Shown here: positions 46,826-57,457 of the stretch, piece after piece
How the letters are laid out: each line of letters starts with the position of its first letter
Position numbering within the stretch: the stretch's first letter is position 1
Assembly (NCBI GenBank): GCA_901420285.1
Contig: CABDVE010000001.1
Location: 682,001-746,000, forward strand
Reading direction: 5' to 3'
DNA from: Stutzerimonas stutzeri
Lineage (GTDB): Bacteria > Pseudomonadota > Gammaproteobacteria > Enterobacterales > Pasteurellaceae
DNA: 64,000 nt
Translations under genes and position numbers: made by a program
Notes under the pieces: generated by a model
Databases searched by the model: none
The model's input: the letters and a program-made list of their open reading frames with translations, nothing else
What the model was told of the DNA's origin: nothing

Positions 46826-46853
46826 TTGACAGATCTTTATTTATTCGTAACAT
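46826..46853 (+). promoter_or_regulatory. Promoter of the leucine operon
   Basis: TTGACA, 16 bases, TAACAT, placing the transcript start about 28 bases before the leader-peptide start codon. The perfect -35 and position support the call. Confidence 0.6.
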
Positions 46854-46889
46854 AGCCGGCGTTTTACAGCAAAATTTGATAGGATTTTT

Positions 46890-46949
46890 ATGTTTTCTTC
46901 TGTTTCTTTATCTCTCAACTTACTGCTCTCACATTCCTTGTGCGGCTAA
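46890..46949 (+). CDS. leuL: Leucine operon leader peptide
   Basis: A 19-residue open frame from ATG at 46890 to TAA at 46947, preceded by ATAGGA. It reads MFSSVSLSLN then LLLSHSLCG: six leucine codons in 19, including three in a row. A terminator hairpin follows 43 bases later and leuA after that. This is the layout of leucine attenuation: ribosome stalling at scarce Leu-tRNA would prevent terminator formation. The sequence is too short for family comparison; the call rests on codon content and position. Confidence 0.85.
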   Translation: MFSSVSLSLNLLLSHSLCG

Positions 46950-46991
46950 GTTGTGGGTGAAAAACAGTCAAATGTAAAACCCAAAAAGATT

Positions 46992-47015
46992 AACCCGCAC
47001 TTTAGTTTGCGGGTT
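46992..47015 (+). terminator. Leucine operon attenuator
   Basis: AACCCGCA and TGCGGGTT pair over 8 bp with an 8-base loop and are followed by TTTTCG. Upstream GTTGTGGGT and AAAACCCAAA segments could form the competing structure. Confidence 0.8.
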
Positions 47016-47079
47016 TTTTCGTTTTTAAAACATCATACAAACCGGCGTACTTTCGGAGTGATTTTAGAAGGATATTGTT

Positions 47080-48627
47080 ATGACAGATCGCGTAATTATT
47101 TTTGACACTACCTTGCGTGACGGCGAACAGGCGTTGAAAGCCAGTTTAACCGTAAAAGAAAAATTGCAAATTGCCTTGGCGTTGGAACGCTTGGGGGTAG
47201 ATGTGATGGAAGTAGGCTTTCCGGTATCATCCCAAGGGGATTTTGAATCCGTACAAACTATCGCGCGCCATATTAAAAATTCTCGTGTGGCAGCACTTTC
47301 CCGTGCGGTAGAGAAAGACATTGATGCTGCAGCTGAAGCGTTGAAAGTAGCAGAAGCTTTCCGTATTCACACCTTTATTGCCAGTTCCGCATTACACGTT
47401 GAAGCCAAACTAAAACGCACATTTGACGATGTGGTTGAAATGGCGGTGGCGGCAGTAAAACGCGCGCGTAACTACACCGATGACGTGGAATTTTCCTGCG
47501 AAGATGCCGGACGCACCGGTATCGACAATATTTGTCGCATTGTTGAAGCGGCAATCAACGCTGGTGCGACCACGGTCAACATTCCGGATACCGTTGGTTT
47601 CTGCTTACCTAACGAATACGGCAACATCATCGCGCAAGTACGCAACCGCGTACCAAACATCGACAAAGCCGTAATTTCCGTGCACTGCCATAATGATTTA
47701 GGCATGGCGACCGCCAACTCTTTAACTGCAGTACAAAACGGTGCACGCCAAATTGAATGTACTATCAACGGTATCGGAGAGCGCGCAGGTAACACCGCAT
47801 TGGAAGAAGTGGTGATGGCAATGAAAGTTCGTCAAGAATTTATGGGTGTGGATACACGCATCAACACGCAAGAAATTCATCGCGTCAGCCAAATGGTAAG
47901 CCAGCTTTGCAACATGCCGATTCAACCGAATAAAGCCATTGTTGGCTCAAACGCCTTTGCGCATTCGTCCGGTATTCACCAAGACGGTATGTTAAAAAAC
48001 AAAAATACCTACGAAATCATGTCACCGGAAACCATTGGCTTGAAGAAAGAGAAGTTGAACTTAACCGCGCGTTCCGGCCGTGCAGCGGTGAAAGGCCACA
48101 TGACCGACATGGGCTATACCGAGCAAGATTACGATTTGGATAAATTGTATGATGCCTTCTTGAAATTGGCGGACAAAAAAGGCCAAGTGTTTGATTACGA
48201 CTTGGAAGCCTTAGCGTTCATTGATATGCAACAAGGGGATGAAGATCGTTTGGTGTTAGATAAACTTTCTGCGCATTCCACTAAAGAATATCCGGCGACT
48301 GCCTTTGTTCAATTACAGTTAGATGGTGAGAAATTAAGCACGTCATCAATCGGCGGTAACGGTCCGGTAGATGCAGTGTATAACGCCATTTTGACCTTGA
48401 CCGGCTTGGATATCAAAATGTCTCACTATAACTTAACCGCCAAAGGCGAAGGTGCCGAGGCCTTAGGTCAGGTGGACATTGTGGTGGAACATGAAGGTCG
48501 TAAATTCCATGGTGTCGGTTTGGCAACAGATATTGTTGAATCTTCCGCGTTGGCGTTAGTGCATGCAATTAATGCCATTTATCGTGCGCATAAGGTGGCA
48601 GATATTAAGAGTCATAAACATCATTAA
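47080..48627 (+). CDS. leuA: 2-isopropylmalate synthase
   Basis: First committed step of leucine synthesis: condenses 2-ketoisovalerate with acetyl-CoA. The 515-residue protein has the metal and substrate site [12 protein letters not shown] at the N-terminus, [13 protein letters not shown], the metal-binding [14 protein letters not shown], and a C-terminal allosteric domain (about residues 395-515) for leucine feedback. It is the first structural gene after the leader and attenuator, followed by leuB, leuC and leuD. Confidence 0.97.
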   Translation: MTDRVIIFDTTLRDGEQALKASLTVKEKLQIALALERLGVDVMEVGFPVSSQGDFESVQTIARHIKNSRVAALSRAVEKDIDAAAEALKVAEAFRIHTFIASSALHVEAKLKRTFDDVVEMAVAAVKRARNYTDDVEFSCEDAGRTGIDNICRIVEAAINAGATTVNIPDTVGFCLPNEYGNIIAQVRNRVPNIDKAVISVHCHNDLGMATANSLTAVQNGARQIECTINGIGERAGNTALEEVVMAMKVRQEFMGVDTRINTQEIHRVSQMVSQLCNMPIQPNKAIVGSNAFAHSSGIHQDGMLKNKNTYEIMSPETIGLKKEKLNLTARSGRAAVKGHMTDMGYTEQDYDLDKLYDAFLKLADKKGQVFDYDLEALAFIDMQQGDEDRLVLDKLSAHSTKEYPATAFVQLQLDGEKLSTSSIGGNGPVDAVYNAILTLTGLDIKMSHYNLTAKGEGAEALGQVDIVVEHEGRKFHGVGLATDIVESSALALVHAINAIYRAHKVADIKSHKHH

Positions 48628-48637
48628 TCTATCTAGT

Positions 48638-49880
<1,243 letters not shown>

Positions 49881-49894
49881 GTCGCAATCGATAG

Positions 49895-49957
49895 CGCGCG
49901 TCTCCCGACGCGTGCTTATATAAATAAAATTAGGGCACGCGTCAGGAGACGCGCGCC
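49895..49957. repeat. Long GC-rich inverted repeat between leuB and leuC
   Basis: GCGCGCGTCTCCCGACGCGTGC and GCACGCGTCAGGAGACGCGCGC pair over about 22 bp with one mismatch and a 17-base AT-rich loop. It could cause partial termination or mRNA stabilisation inside the leu operon. Its GC content is far above its surroundings. Confidence 0.8.
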
Positions 49958-50005
49958 ATTAATGTGCGTACGTTAATCGCTAACACAATCTAATAAAAAC
50001 AATTA

Positions 50006-50043
50006 AAGTGCGGTTTAAAACACTGTCAAATTTAACCGCACTT
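50006..50043. terminator. Paired uptake words before leuC
   Basis: AAGTGCGGTTTAAA and TTTAACCGCACTT face each other across 11 bases and form a stem without a T-run. It lies 26 bases before the leuC start, so it may be only a pair of uptake words or a weak attenuator. Confidence 0.5.
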
Positions 50044-50069
50044 ACTACTCTAACGAATTGAGAAACATT

Positions 50070-51479
50070 ATGGCAAAAACACTTTACGAAAAATTATTCG
50101 ATGACCATGTGGTGTACGAAGCTGAAGGCGAAACGCCGATTTTGTATATTAACCGTCATTTAATCCATGAAGTGACCAGCCCACAAGCCTTTGATGGGCT
50201 ACGTGTTGCAGGCCGTCAAGTCCGTCAAGTGAGCAAAACTTTCGGTACCATGGATCACAGTATTTCTACCCAAGTACGTGACGTAAACAAACTTGAAGGC
50301 CAAGCAAAAATTCAAGTATTGGAGCTTGCAAAAAACACGAAAGCCACCGGTATTCAATTATTCGACATGACCACCAAAGAACAAGGCATTGTGCATGTAA
50401 TGGGGCCGGAGCAAGGCTTAACTTTGCCTGGCATGACAATCGTTTGTGGTGACTCTCATACCGCTACCCACGGCGCCTTTGGCGCTTTGGCATTTGGTAT
50501 CGGCACTTCCGAAGTCGAACATGTGTTAGCGACACAAACCTTAAAACAAGCCCGTGCGAAAAGCATGAAAATTGAAGTGTGCGGCAAAGTCGCACCAGGC
50601 ATTACTGCAAAAGACATTATTCTTGCCATTATCGGCAAAACCACCATGGCGGGCGGCACAGGCCATGTGGTGGAGTTCTGCGGCGAGGCTATTCGTGACC
50701 TTTCCATGGAAGGCAGAATGACAGTATGCAACATGGCGATTGAAATGGGCGCGAAAGCCGGTTTAATCGCACCGGATGAAACCACTTTTGAATACTTAAA
50801 AGGTCGCCCACATGCACCAAAAGGTAAAGATTGGGATGATGCAGTCGCTTATTGGAAAACCTTAAAATCTGACGACGATGCGAAATTTGATGCGGTGCTA
50901 ACCTTAGATGCTAAAGATATCGCACCGCAAGTCACTTGGGGCACAAATCCGGGACAAGTGATCGGTATCGATCAATTAGTGCCGAATCCAATGGAAATGA
51001 CCGATCCGGTAACGCGGGCTTCAGCAGAAAAAGCCTTGAATTATATTGGCTTAGAAGCTAACGCTGATTTAAAAGAAATCCCTGTGGATCAAGTGTTTAT
51101 CGGTTCTTGTACGAATGCCCGCATCGAAGATTTACGCGCCGCTGCGGCGGTGATGAAAGGCCGCAAAAAAGCCGATAACGTAAAACGGATTTTAGTGGTG
51201 CCGGGCTCCGGTTTAGTAAAAGAACAAGCAGAAAAAGAAGGGTTGGATAAAATCTTTATCGAAGCGGGCGCAGAATGGCGTAATCCGGGCTGTTCCATGT
51301 GTTTAGGGATGAACGATGACCGCTTGGGCGAATGGGAACGTTGTGCTTCCACTTCGAACCGTAACTTTGAAGGTCGCCAAGGCCGTAACGGACGCACTCA
51401 CTTGGTGAGCCCAGCCATGGCTGCCGCAGCAGGAATGTTCGGTAAATTCGTTGATATTCGTGACGTAATATTAAACTAA
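50070..51479 (+). CDS. leuC: 3-isopropylmalate dehydratase large subunit
   Basis: Aconitase-type subunit that isomerises 2- to 3-isopropylmalate with LeuD. From the ATG at 50070 it has 469 residues, the usual length; an upstream in-frame ATG at 50058 adds four residues without family support. The [4Fe-4S] cysteines are in [11 protein letters not shown] and [11 protein letters not shown], and [23 protein letters not shown] is conserved. leuD follows after 25 bases. Confidence 0.97.
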   Translation: MAKTLYEKLFDDHVVYEAEGETPILYINRHLIHEVTSPQAFDGLRVAGRQVRQVSKTFGTMDHSISTQVRDVNKLEGQAKIQVLELAKNTKATGIQLFDMTTKEQGIVHVMGPEQGLTLPGMTIVCGDSHTATHGAFGALAFGIGTSEVEHVLATQTLKQARAKSMKIEVCGKVAPGITAKDIILAIIGKTTMAGGTGHVVEFCGEAIRDLSMEGRMTVCNMAIEMGAKAGLIAPDETTFEYLKGRPHAPKGKDWDDAVAYWKTLKSDDDAKFDAVLTLDAKDIAPQVTWGTNPGQVIGIDQLVPNPMEMTDPVTRASAEKALNYIGLEANADLKEIPVDQVFIGSCTNARIEDLRAAAAVMKGRKKADNVKRILVVPGSGLVKEQAEKEGLDKIFIEAGAEWRNPGCSMCLGMNDDRLGEWERCASTSNRNFEGRQGRNGRTHLVSPAMAAAAGMFGKFVDIRDVILN

Positions 51480-51504
51480 GGCCACAAGAAGAGGAAAAAG
51501 AAAA

Positions 51505-52107
51505 ATGGCAGGATTTAAACAACTTTCAGGCTTAGTAGTGCCATTGGATGCGGCAAACGTGGACACAGATGCGATTATTCCAAAACAATTTTTACAAGCC
51601 ATTACCCGCGTAGGCTTCGGCAAACATTTATTCCATGAATGGCGTTATTTGGATGTAGAAGGCACCAAGCCAAATCCGGAATTTGTGTTGAACTATCCAC
51701 AATATCAAGGTGCGACTATTTTATTAGCGCGTAAAAACCTTGGTTGTGGTTCGTCTCGCGAACACGCCCCTTGGGCGCTTGCCGATTACGGTTTCAAAGT
51801 GATGATCGCGCCGAGTTTTGCGGATATTTTCTATAACAACAGCTTAAACAACCACATGTTGCCAATTCGGTTAAGCGAAGAGGAAGTGGAAGAAATCTTT
51901 CAATGGGTGTGGGCGAACGAAGGCAAACAAATCCATGTGGATTTAGAAGCCATGACCGTCACCGTAGGCGACAAAGTGTATCACTTTGAACTGGATGAAT
52001 TCCGCCGTCATTGTTTGTTAAACGGCTTGGATAATATCGGTTTAACGCTTCAACACGAAGACGCCATCGCCGAATACGAAAGTAAAATTCCGGCGTTTTT
52101 GCGCTAA
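51505..52107 (+). CDS. leuD: 3-isopropylmalate dehydratase small subunit
   Basis: Swivelling small subunit of isopropylmalate isomerase. The 200-residue protein has [20 protein letters not shown] and the substrate loop [24 protein letters not shown] precedes the start. It is the last gene of the leu operon and a strong terminator follows. Confidence 0.97.
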   Translation: MAGFKQLSGLVVPLDAANVDTDAIIPKQFLQAITRVGFGKHLFHEWRYLDVEGTKPNPEFVLNYPQYQGATILLARKNLGCGSSREHAPWALADYGFKVMIAPSFADIFYNNSLNNHMLPIRLSEEEVEEIFQWVWANEGKQIHVDLEAMTVTVGDKVYHFELDEFRRHCLLNGLDNIGLTLQHEDAIAEYESKIPAFLR

Positions 52108-52128
52108 CTCAAGAACTGATACGCCTCC

Positions 52129-52162
52129 AATGCGGTTAAGAATTCCTGATTCTAGCCGCATT
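52129..52162 (+). terminator. Terminator of the leucine operon
   Basis: AATGCGGTTAAGAAT and ATTCTAGCCGCATT pair over about 14 bp with a 5-base loop, followed by TTTT. It lies 22 bases after leuD. Confidence 0.85.
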
Positions 52163-52252
52163 TTTTCTGGATTCATGTATAGCGTTTGACAGGCTATAAC
52201 CTTGCCCATATCATCTCCCGCGATTTATTTCAGAATTCCCAAGGAACACGCA

Positions 52253-53911
52253 ATGATTGCATACACCTTTTTAGCATTATTCACGCTTGCCGCGATGATT
52301 TTCATCATTAATTCGCATTACCGTTGGACATACTTTTTTTCGATTGCACTTTTCGTTTTTTTCTTCAGTGGAATGCTGGCTATTTCCGGTCAATGGCAGC
52401 GCGCGCTGAATTTCGCTTCCGTGTTGTTTGTGGCACTGATGCTATTTCATCGTTTAAAAATTCATTATTACAAACAACCATTGCTGATTTCTGATTTTTT
52501 CCTCGTGGTTGATTGGCGTAATTGGGAAACTTTAATGCATTATAAAGGCGCGCTCGGTGGCGTCATCGGCTTGCTTGCGTTACTCGGCTACGCGATTTTT
52601 GGTTGGTCGTCTGCCGAGCCGCTTGACGCCGTCGTACGGGCTTTCAATGCGGTGCTATTTTTGATCAGCGGCGCTTTGATGTGGCATTACTCGAAAAATC
52701 CGAATGCAGTGCAAGTTTGGCTTGATTCGCTACCGGACGACGGGCGCGACGTGTTCTTAAATTTACCGATGTCCTGTCGCGGTATTTTCTTTAAGGTGCC
52801 GCAATTTCCCGGTGATGGTGAAAAATTTGCTGCCCGAATGAACGCGCAGCGCTCAAATCCGACCGCATTGAACGCCGAAATTAAGCCGGATATCGTCGTT
52901 GCACTTTTGGAATCTACCCTCAATCCACATCAATTCGCCTTTACCAAACAGAACATCCCGCCGTTGCCGATGTTTGAACGTCAAAATGATACCGTGTTTA
53001 TCTCTCCATTACGCGTACATACCTTTGCCGGTGCAACATGGCGTTCGGAGTTTGCCTTTCTCGCCGGACTTCCGCCGACGGATTACGGCGCCTTGGCTAA
53101 CGGTGTGTTTTATTCCGTAGTGCCGCACTTACAATCGGGCTTAATCAAAAATTTACGTGCGCAAGGTTATTTCTGTGTGGCACTCTCGCCGTTCAGCAAA
53201 GGTAACTACAACGCTAAATCCGCCTATGATCATTTTGCCTTCGATTTGATGTTGCAACCGCAAGACTTAGGCTATCCGGCGCCATTTAGCAAAAACTTGT
53301 GGACAATCAGCAGCGAGGAAATGATGGCTTACACCCGTATGATTTTAGAAAAAAAACATCCCGCACTGGAAAACCTCAATCAACCGTTGTTCGTTTACGT
53401 GCTCACCATGCGCGAACACGGTCCCTATAATTTAGAGATGGAAAATATCTATGGGCTCGAAATGCCTGCTCTTGGCGCCAAAAGCATTTCGTCGTTAAAC
53501 GATTACACGCAACGCATCGTGGCGTTAAACGATGCCGTTGAAAGTATGGCGCAGTATTTGCACGAACGCGGCAAACCGTTTGTATTCGGTTATTTCGGTG
53601 ATCATCAAGTGGCATTTGATAATCAGATACCGGCGAAAAAAGGTGATTTCCCTTCTCCGGACTGTATTACGCAACTTATAGTAAGAAGCAATTGCGCAAA
53701 ACAATTTGAGCAAACGCAAGATTTCTTAGATTTGGCCTTTGCCGGCGGTTTAATAATGGAAATTGCAGGACTGCAAGCAAAAGACGATTTTATGAAAGCT
53801 AATCAAGCGATGCGCAAACTTAGCGATGGCAGATTGGAAGATGCGGCGGATAAGCAATTAGTGAACGATTACCGCAGTTATCTCTATCAAATTTTAAAGA
53901 TTGCACAATAA
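52253..53911 (+). CDS. Membrane sulfatase-fold phosphoglycerol/phosphoethanolamine-type transferase
   Basis: A 552-residue inner-membrane enzyme of the LTA-synthase/sulfatase superfamily. I chose the ATG at 52253 because AAGGAACACGCA precedes it and a membrane helix follows at once. About five hydrophobic helices fill the first 170 residues. The extracytoplasmic domain has ALLESTLNPHQF and the probable nucleophile region TFAGATWRSEFAFLAG, then VLTMREHGPY and YFGDHQ, which supply the metal-binding and catalytic residues of the family. It likely transfers a phospholipid-derived head group to an envelope glycan; the acceptor is unknown. The dispersed word CAATGCGGTGCT lies in the region of the fifth helix. 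Confidence 0.82.
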   Translation: MIAYTFLALFTLAAMIFIINSHYRWTYFFSIALFVFFFSGMLAISGQWQRALNFASVLFVALMLFHRLKIHYYKQPLLISDFFLVVDWRNWETLMHYKGALGGVIGLLALLGYAIFGWSSAEPLDAVVRAFNAVLFLISGALMWHYSKNPNAVQVWLDSLPDDGRDVFLNLPMSCRGIFFKVPQFPGDGEKFAARMNAQRSNPTALNAEIKPDIVVALLESTLNPHQFAFTKQNIPPLPMFERQNDTVFISPLRVHTFAGATWRSEFAFLAGLPPTDYGALANGVFYSVVPHLQSGLIKNLRAQGYFCVALSPFSKGNYNAKSAYDHFAFDLMLQPQDLGYPAPFSKNLWTISSEEMMAYTRMILEKKHPALENLNQPLFVYVLTMREHGPYNLEMENIYGLEMPALGAKSISSLNDYTQRIVALNDAVESMAQYLHERGKPFVFGYFGDHQVAFDNQIPAKKGDFPSPDCITQLIVRSNCAKQFEQTQDFLDLAFAGGLIMEIAGLQAKDDFMKANQAMRKLSDGRLEDAADKQLVNDYRSYLYQILKIAQ

Positions 53912-53971
53912 TTCGGCGTTATGTAGCAAATGCCTGAAACTATCCGAGTGGAGCATGAGTTAGTGTTATCA

Positions 53972-54042
53972 AATAGCACCGCATTGGAGCCGGCTTTAAT
54001 GCGGTGCTATTGGGTGAGGTGATTTCAGCTTTGTGCAACGGC
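53972..54042 (-). repeat. Dispersed ~80-bp terminator element, copy 3 (reversed)
   Basis: The hairpin AATAGCACCGCATT/AATGCGGTGCTATT is followed by GTGAGGTGATTTCAGC, the reverse complement of the flank GCTGAAATNACCTCAC found before copies 1 and 2. It ends the sulfatase-fold gene transcript. Confidence 0.8.
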
Positions 54043-54144
54043 TAGATTATTTCGTGATAATGTAAAATTTTTGTAAAAACTATCGGATTATTATTTAAAT
54101 TTGACTACAATAACCGTGAGTTTTTTCAAAAATAAGGAGCTTCT

Positions 54145-54702
54145 ATGAAAACGAAAACTCTTTTGGCATTAGCGGTAAGTACCGTTTGCGCGGTAAGCAT
54201 GGTAAACGCGCAAGAGGCGATGAAACCGGCCACAAAATCTATTGAAGTGAAAGTGCAACAACTTGATCCGGTTAATGGTGACAAAGATGTAGGTACGGTT
54301 ACCATCACTGAATCTAACTACGGCTTAGTTTTCACACCGAATTTAAAAGGTTTGTCTGAAGGTTTACACGGTTTCCACATTCACCAAAACCCAAGCTGCG
54401 AACCGAAAGAAAAAGACGGTAAACTCACCGCAGGTTTAGGCGCCGGCGGTCATTGGGATCCGAAAGATGCCAAACAACACGGCTATCCATGGCAAGATGA
54501 CGCCCATTTAGGCGACTTACCGGCACTTACCGTATTACACGATGGCACAGCCACTAACCCGGTATTAGCACCGCGTATCAAACATTTAGATGAAGTACGT
54601 GGTCATTCCATCATGATTCACGTCGGTGGCGACAATCACTCCGATCATCCGGCACCACTTGGCGGTGGCGGTGCACGTATGGCGTGTGGCGTGATTAAAT
54701 AA
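54145..54702 (+). CDS. sodC: Periplasmic Cu,Zn superoxide dismutase
   Basis: Converts superoxide to peroxide and oxygen in the periplasm, a defence against phagocyte oxidants. The 185-residue precursor has a signal peptide ending VNA (residue 22). Metal ligands are visible in [36 protein letters not shown] and [15 protein letters not shown], and the disulfide cysteines in NPSCEP and [20 protein letters not shown] precedes the start. It stands alone, between two terminator hairpins. Confidence 0.97.
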   Translation: MKTKTLLALAVSTVCAVSMVNAQEAMKPATKSIEVKVQQLDPVNGDKDVGTVTITESNYGLVFTPNLKGLSEGLHGFHIHQNPSCEPKEKDGKLTAGLGAGGHWDPKDAKQHGYPWQDDAHLGDLPALTVLHDGTATNPVLAPRIKHLDEVRGHSIMIHVGGDNHSDHPAPLGGGGARMACGVIK

Positions 54703-54718
54703 ACTGATTTTTAGAAAC

Positions 54719-54760
54719 AAAAGTGCGGTTACAAAAATATTGTTTTTTGACCGCACTTTT
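54719..54760. terminator. Uptake-word terminator after sodC
   Basis: AAAAGTGCGGTTA and GACCGCACTTTTTATT face each other across about 16 bases; a typical paired-uptake-word terminator between convergent genes. Confidence 0.8.
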
Positions 54761-54793
54761 TATTTACTGAATAACTTTACTAATTTAGATCTT

Positions 54794-55195
54794 TTACTTA
54801 TTTTTTAACGCTGATTTAATCAACATTTGAGTTCCAAACCATCCCCAATAAATGCGGTGATTAACAATCAACCCATCACGGATTTCCATTAGTTCAAGAA
54901 TATCAACCTGCTCTCCATCCGGAGTTTGGCGAGGATATTCCCACACCAAAACATCTCCTGTAATGAAATATTTTCCTGTTCTATACCAACGAACCAGCTC
55001 ATTAGGACGACGTCGAGTCCCCTCATTTAAAAAAGCCAGAATTTCTGTTTTTCCACGTAATATGCCACTATCTTTATTCATCAAAATAGGAACTAACGGG
55101 CTTTCAAATACAGCATCTTCGGCATAAAGTTCAATTAACGCTTTTGTCTCTCTTTCTTTGGCATATTTATGCCATTTTTCATAGATCTCTTTCAT
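54794..55195 (-). CDS. SnoaL/NTF2-like protein
   Basis: A 133-residue alpha+beta cone protein of the nuclear-transport-factor-2 fold: the helix YEKWHKYAKERETKALIELYAEDAVFESPL, a GKTEILAFLNEG segment, and strands ending in ELMEIRDGLIVNHRIYWGWFG. Such proteins bind or isomerise small hydrophobic compounds or have lost activity; the ligand is unknown. No signal peptide. It lies 72 bases after the MerP-like gene on the same strand and might be the tail of that operon. Confidence 0.8.
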   Translation of the reverse strand: MKEIYEKWHKYAKERETKALIELYAEDAVFESPLVPILMNKDSGILRGKTEILAFLNEGTRRRPNELVRWYRTGKYFITGDVLVWEYPRQTPDGEQVDILELMEIRDGLIVNHRIYWGWFGTQMLIKSALKNK

Positions 55196-55267
55196 ACTGT
55201 CTTCTTATTCTGGTTTGATAACGAGTAAGGTTAATTTACCCACCATAAAAGTGATAGCCCATAATGG

Positions 55268-55552
55268 CTATTTAACCACTTCCGCCGAATATTTTAACCG
55301 ATGAATAGCGTCAATTAATTGTTCATCTGTCACTTTCGGATCTTCCAACACTGTGACTGTCCCATCTTTAATTGATGCTTTGGTGGAAATCACGCCATCA
55401 ATATTACGCAACTCTTTGTTCACCAAATAAGCACAAAGTTGGCAGTTCATTTCTTTCACTTTCAGCACGATTTGCTTGGTTTCATTGGCTTGTGCAAAAG
55501 ACAGGGTAAACAATGAAAGCCAAAGTATGGTGATTATTTTCTTCATTTTCAT
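55268..55552 (-). CDS. Periplasmic heavy-metal-binding protein, MerP-like
   Basis: A 94-residue secreted protein with a signal peptide (about 22 residues, ending in QA) and one heavy-metal-associated domain. The metal motif is MNCQLC, with two cysteines separated by two residues, inside a ferredoxin-like babbab fold ending in LIDAIHRLKYSAEVV. It follows a MerT-like membrane protein by 2 bases. In mer operons MerP passes Hg(II) to MerT; without merA or merR here, another metal such as copper or a housekeeping role is equally possible. Confidence 0.83.
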   Translation of the reverse strand: MKMKKIITILWLSLFTLSFAQANETKQIVLKVKEMNCQLCAYLVNKELRNIDGVISTKASIKDGTVTVLEDPKVTDEQLIDAIHRLKYSAEVVK

Positions 55553-55554
55553 TT

Positions 55555-55917
55555 CTAATTAGCTAACTCTAAAATCCACGGCAACAGCGTCGGATAGGTT
55601 AAGAAAAACAACATCACAATAAATACAATCCAATAAAGCACTACCAGTTTTTTGCGGGAAATGTATTTGCTGCAAATAATTTTCTTGGAAAACATCAGTA
55701 ACCAGAAGCCGTAAGTAAAGGCGCATAATGAAACGATAAGCATGGGAATACGTAAATAATTATATTCGCCTAAGCCAATCAACCAGGTGGATGATACGCC
55801 AAATAGCAGATAAACCAGTGGTGCAATGCAACACAAGGTGGACGCCACCGCGGCGCTCAATGCGGTGCCGGTGGCGAGCCAAAAGGATTTATTGGAGTTT
55901 TTTGGAGACGTAGTCAT
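55555..55917 (-). CDS. MerT-like membrane metal transporter
   Basis: A 120-residue inner-membrane protein of three hydrophobic helices. The first helix contains the vicinal cysteine pair STLCCIAPL typical of MerT, and a second cysteine region IICSKYIS faces the loop. It overlaps the end of the transglutaminase-like gene by 29 bases and precedes merP-like by 2, so the three are co-transcribed. No mercuric reductase or MerR is in the window. A role in metal uptake or transfer is inferred from the family. Confidence 0.83.
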   Translation of the reverse strand: MTTSPKNSNKSFWLATGTALSAAVASTLCCIAPLVYLLFGVSSTWLIGLGEYNYLRIPMLIVSLCAFTYGFWLLMFSKKIICSKYISRKKLVVLYWIVFIVMLFFLTYPTLLPWILELAN

Positions 55918-57001
55918 ATTTGAATTCTTTCGGATCGAAGGAATTTAACGGATCGCCGCCCACTTCTGCATACGGATAGCCAAAGTTATTGATTGGTGCA
56001 AGTTCCGGTTGCGGATATAAATCGAAATCGCGCGCGTGGTTAAAGCCCACCCAGTTGGCCTCCCAGTTGCCGAATAAGTATTGCGCCACGGCTTGAGTAT
56101 CTTTATCTTCAACAGATTTTTTCTCCGCTAAGCGCATTTTTGCTACATCCGCTGAATCCACCGGCACCCAACCAAAACCGGCAAGATAGAATTCCGCACG
56201 GCAATGCTGACCACCACTCACATTCGCCACGCCATGTTCATCCGCGCTGCCAAATGCACCCTTGGAATATTTCCCCATTTTGTCCGCCGCGCCTAAGCGA
56301 ATACCGAAAATTTCACGCGCCGGAATACCTGCCGCACGGGCAAGTGCCACGAAAACGGAGTTAATATCGGTACATTTACCTTTCAACACGCCGGTGGTGA
56401 GAATTTTTTCTACATCGCCATCGCCACAGCCCAACACGGAATTGTCTCGTTCCATATTGCTCACGATCCATTGGTGAATCAACTCGGCTTTTTTCAACGG
56501 ATTGGTTTCCGCGCCTACAATTTTGTCGGCAAATTGTTTCACAATGCCATCGGTTTTAATGTGTTGTGTCGGCTTTAAATATTCCTGCACATCCACAGAA
56601 TAGTGAATCTCTTTCGGCGGCGTGTAATGACTTAATGCCCCTTTCGCCATTGGCTCGCGGTCTTTGGTTTCAATCACCATGGTGACTTTCAAATCGCGTT
56701 TTGGCGCGTCTTTATCCCAAGTGGCAAATAAGGTTTTCGCCCCATATTTATTATTTTCCGTCACATACGCATCGGCATAATTGCCTTCAAAATGCAGGGA
56801 TTTCACTTGTTGATATTCGCCATTAAACGGCAACGGCAGCCATAAATTGGTTTGCCCTTGCGACCCTTTCGGCACGGCTAAATCATAGGTTTGTGTGAAT
56901 TCGTAGAGATGGGAATCGGTGTTGTAATTTGGAATATCGGTATTTGCATGAGCAATTGCGCCACATGCAGAAAGTACCGCTACAGCGATAAGTTTCTTCA
57001 T
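55889..57001 (-). CDS. Secreted transglutaminase-like (cysteine peptidase fold) protein
   Basis: A 370-residue protein with a signal peptide ending AHA. The N-terminal half is strand-rich; the transglutaminase core follows with the triad region: [20 protein letters not shown] (nucleophile Cys near 211), [16 protein letters not shown] (His) and VPVDSAD (Asp). Bacterial members cleave or rearrange peptide bonds rather than crosslink. Its substrate is unknown. It is the first gene of an operon with MerT- and MerP-like genes, an unusual pairing, and may act on a periplasmic or secreted peptide connected with metal handling (speculative). Confidence 0.85.
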   Translation of the reverse strand: MKKLIAVAVLSACGAIAHANTDIPNYNTDSHLYEFTQTYDLAVPKGSQGQTNLWLPLPFNGEYQQVKSLHFEGNYADAYVTENNKYGAKTLFATWDKDAPKRDLKVTMVIETKDREPMAKGALSHYTPPKEIHYSVDVQEYLKPTQHIKTDGIVKQFADKIVGAETNPLKKAELIHQWIVSNMERDNSVLGCGDGDVEKILTTGVLKGKCTDINSVFVALARAAGIPAREIFGIRLGAADKMGKYSKGAFGSADEHGVANVSGGQHCRAEFYLAGFGWVPVDSADVAKMRLAEKKSVEDKDTQAVAQYLFGNWEANWVGFNHARDFDLYPQPELAPINNFGYPYAEVGGDPLNSFDPKEFKYDYVSKKLQ

Positions 57002-57457
57002 GAAAAGATCCTCTAGTTAATAATAGTTAAACTTAACACATTAGATAAACTAATATGGACAGCCGTATGCTAGCGGATACGATGGAAACATTCAAGAAAA
57101 TAAGTGGCATTATGCGACAAATACATAAACGTTTGCATGGCTAATCAACGAGCCGTTCGCGTCGGCATGCGTAGTGTCAAAATAGCACCGCATTGAGGGG
57201 CTTCAATGCGGTGCTATTTTGGATGTTCGTGGTCAAATGCAAATAACGCATGCTGTTGAGCATAATTCAACCAAACTTATCGTTGTTAAATAAGGGCACT
57301 TTATTTATTTGACACATATTTTTCATCTGCCTATTATCTCGGATTATTTTTTCCCCTAATTCTCAATAGAAACACGCAACGCACGCTATTCTGAATAATT
57401 TTCACAGACTGTTATAATTACCCGCATTTAACAGAATTTCATTTTACGGAACAAACT
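57002..57457. other. Intergenic region upstream of metH
   Basis: Holds a perfect inverted pair of the dispersed word (AAAATAGCACCGCATTGA ... TCAATGCGGTGCTATTTT, 57179-57220), which can form a hairpin between the divergent genes, and a TATAAT at 57413 with a weak -35 that may be the metH promoter. I see no convincing MetJ operator or cobalamin riboswitch. Confidence 0.6.
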
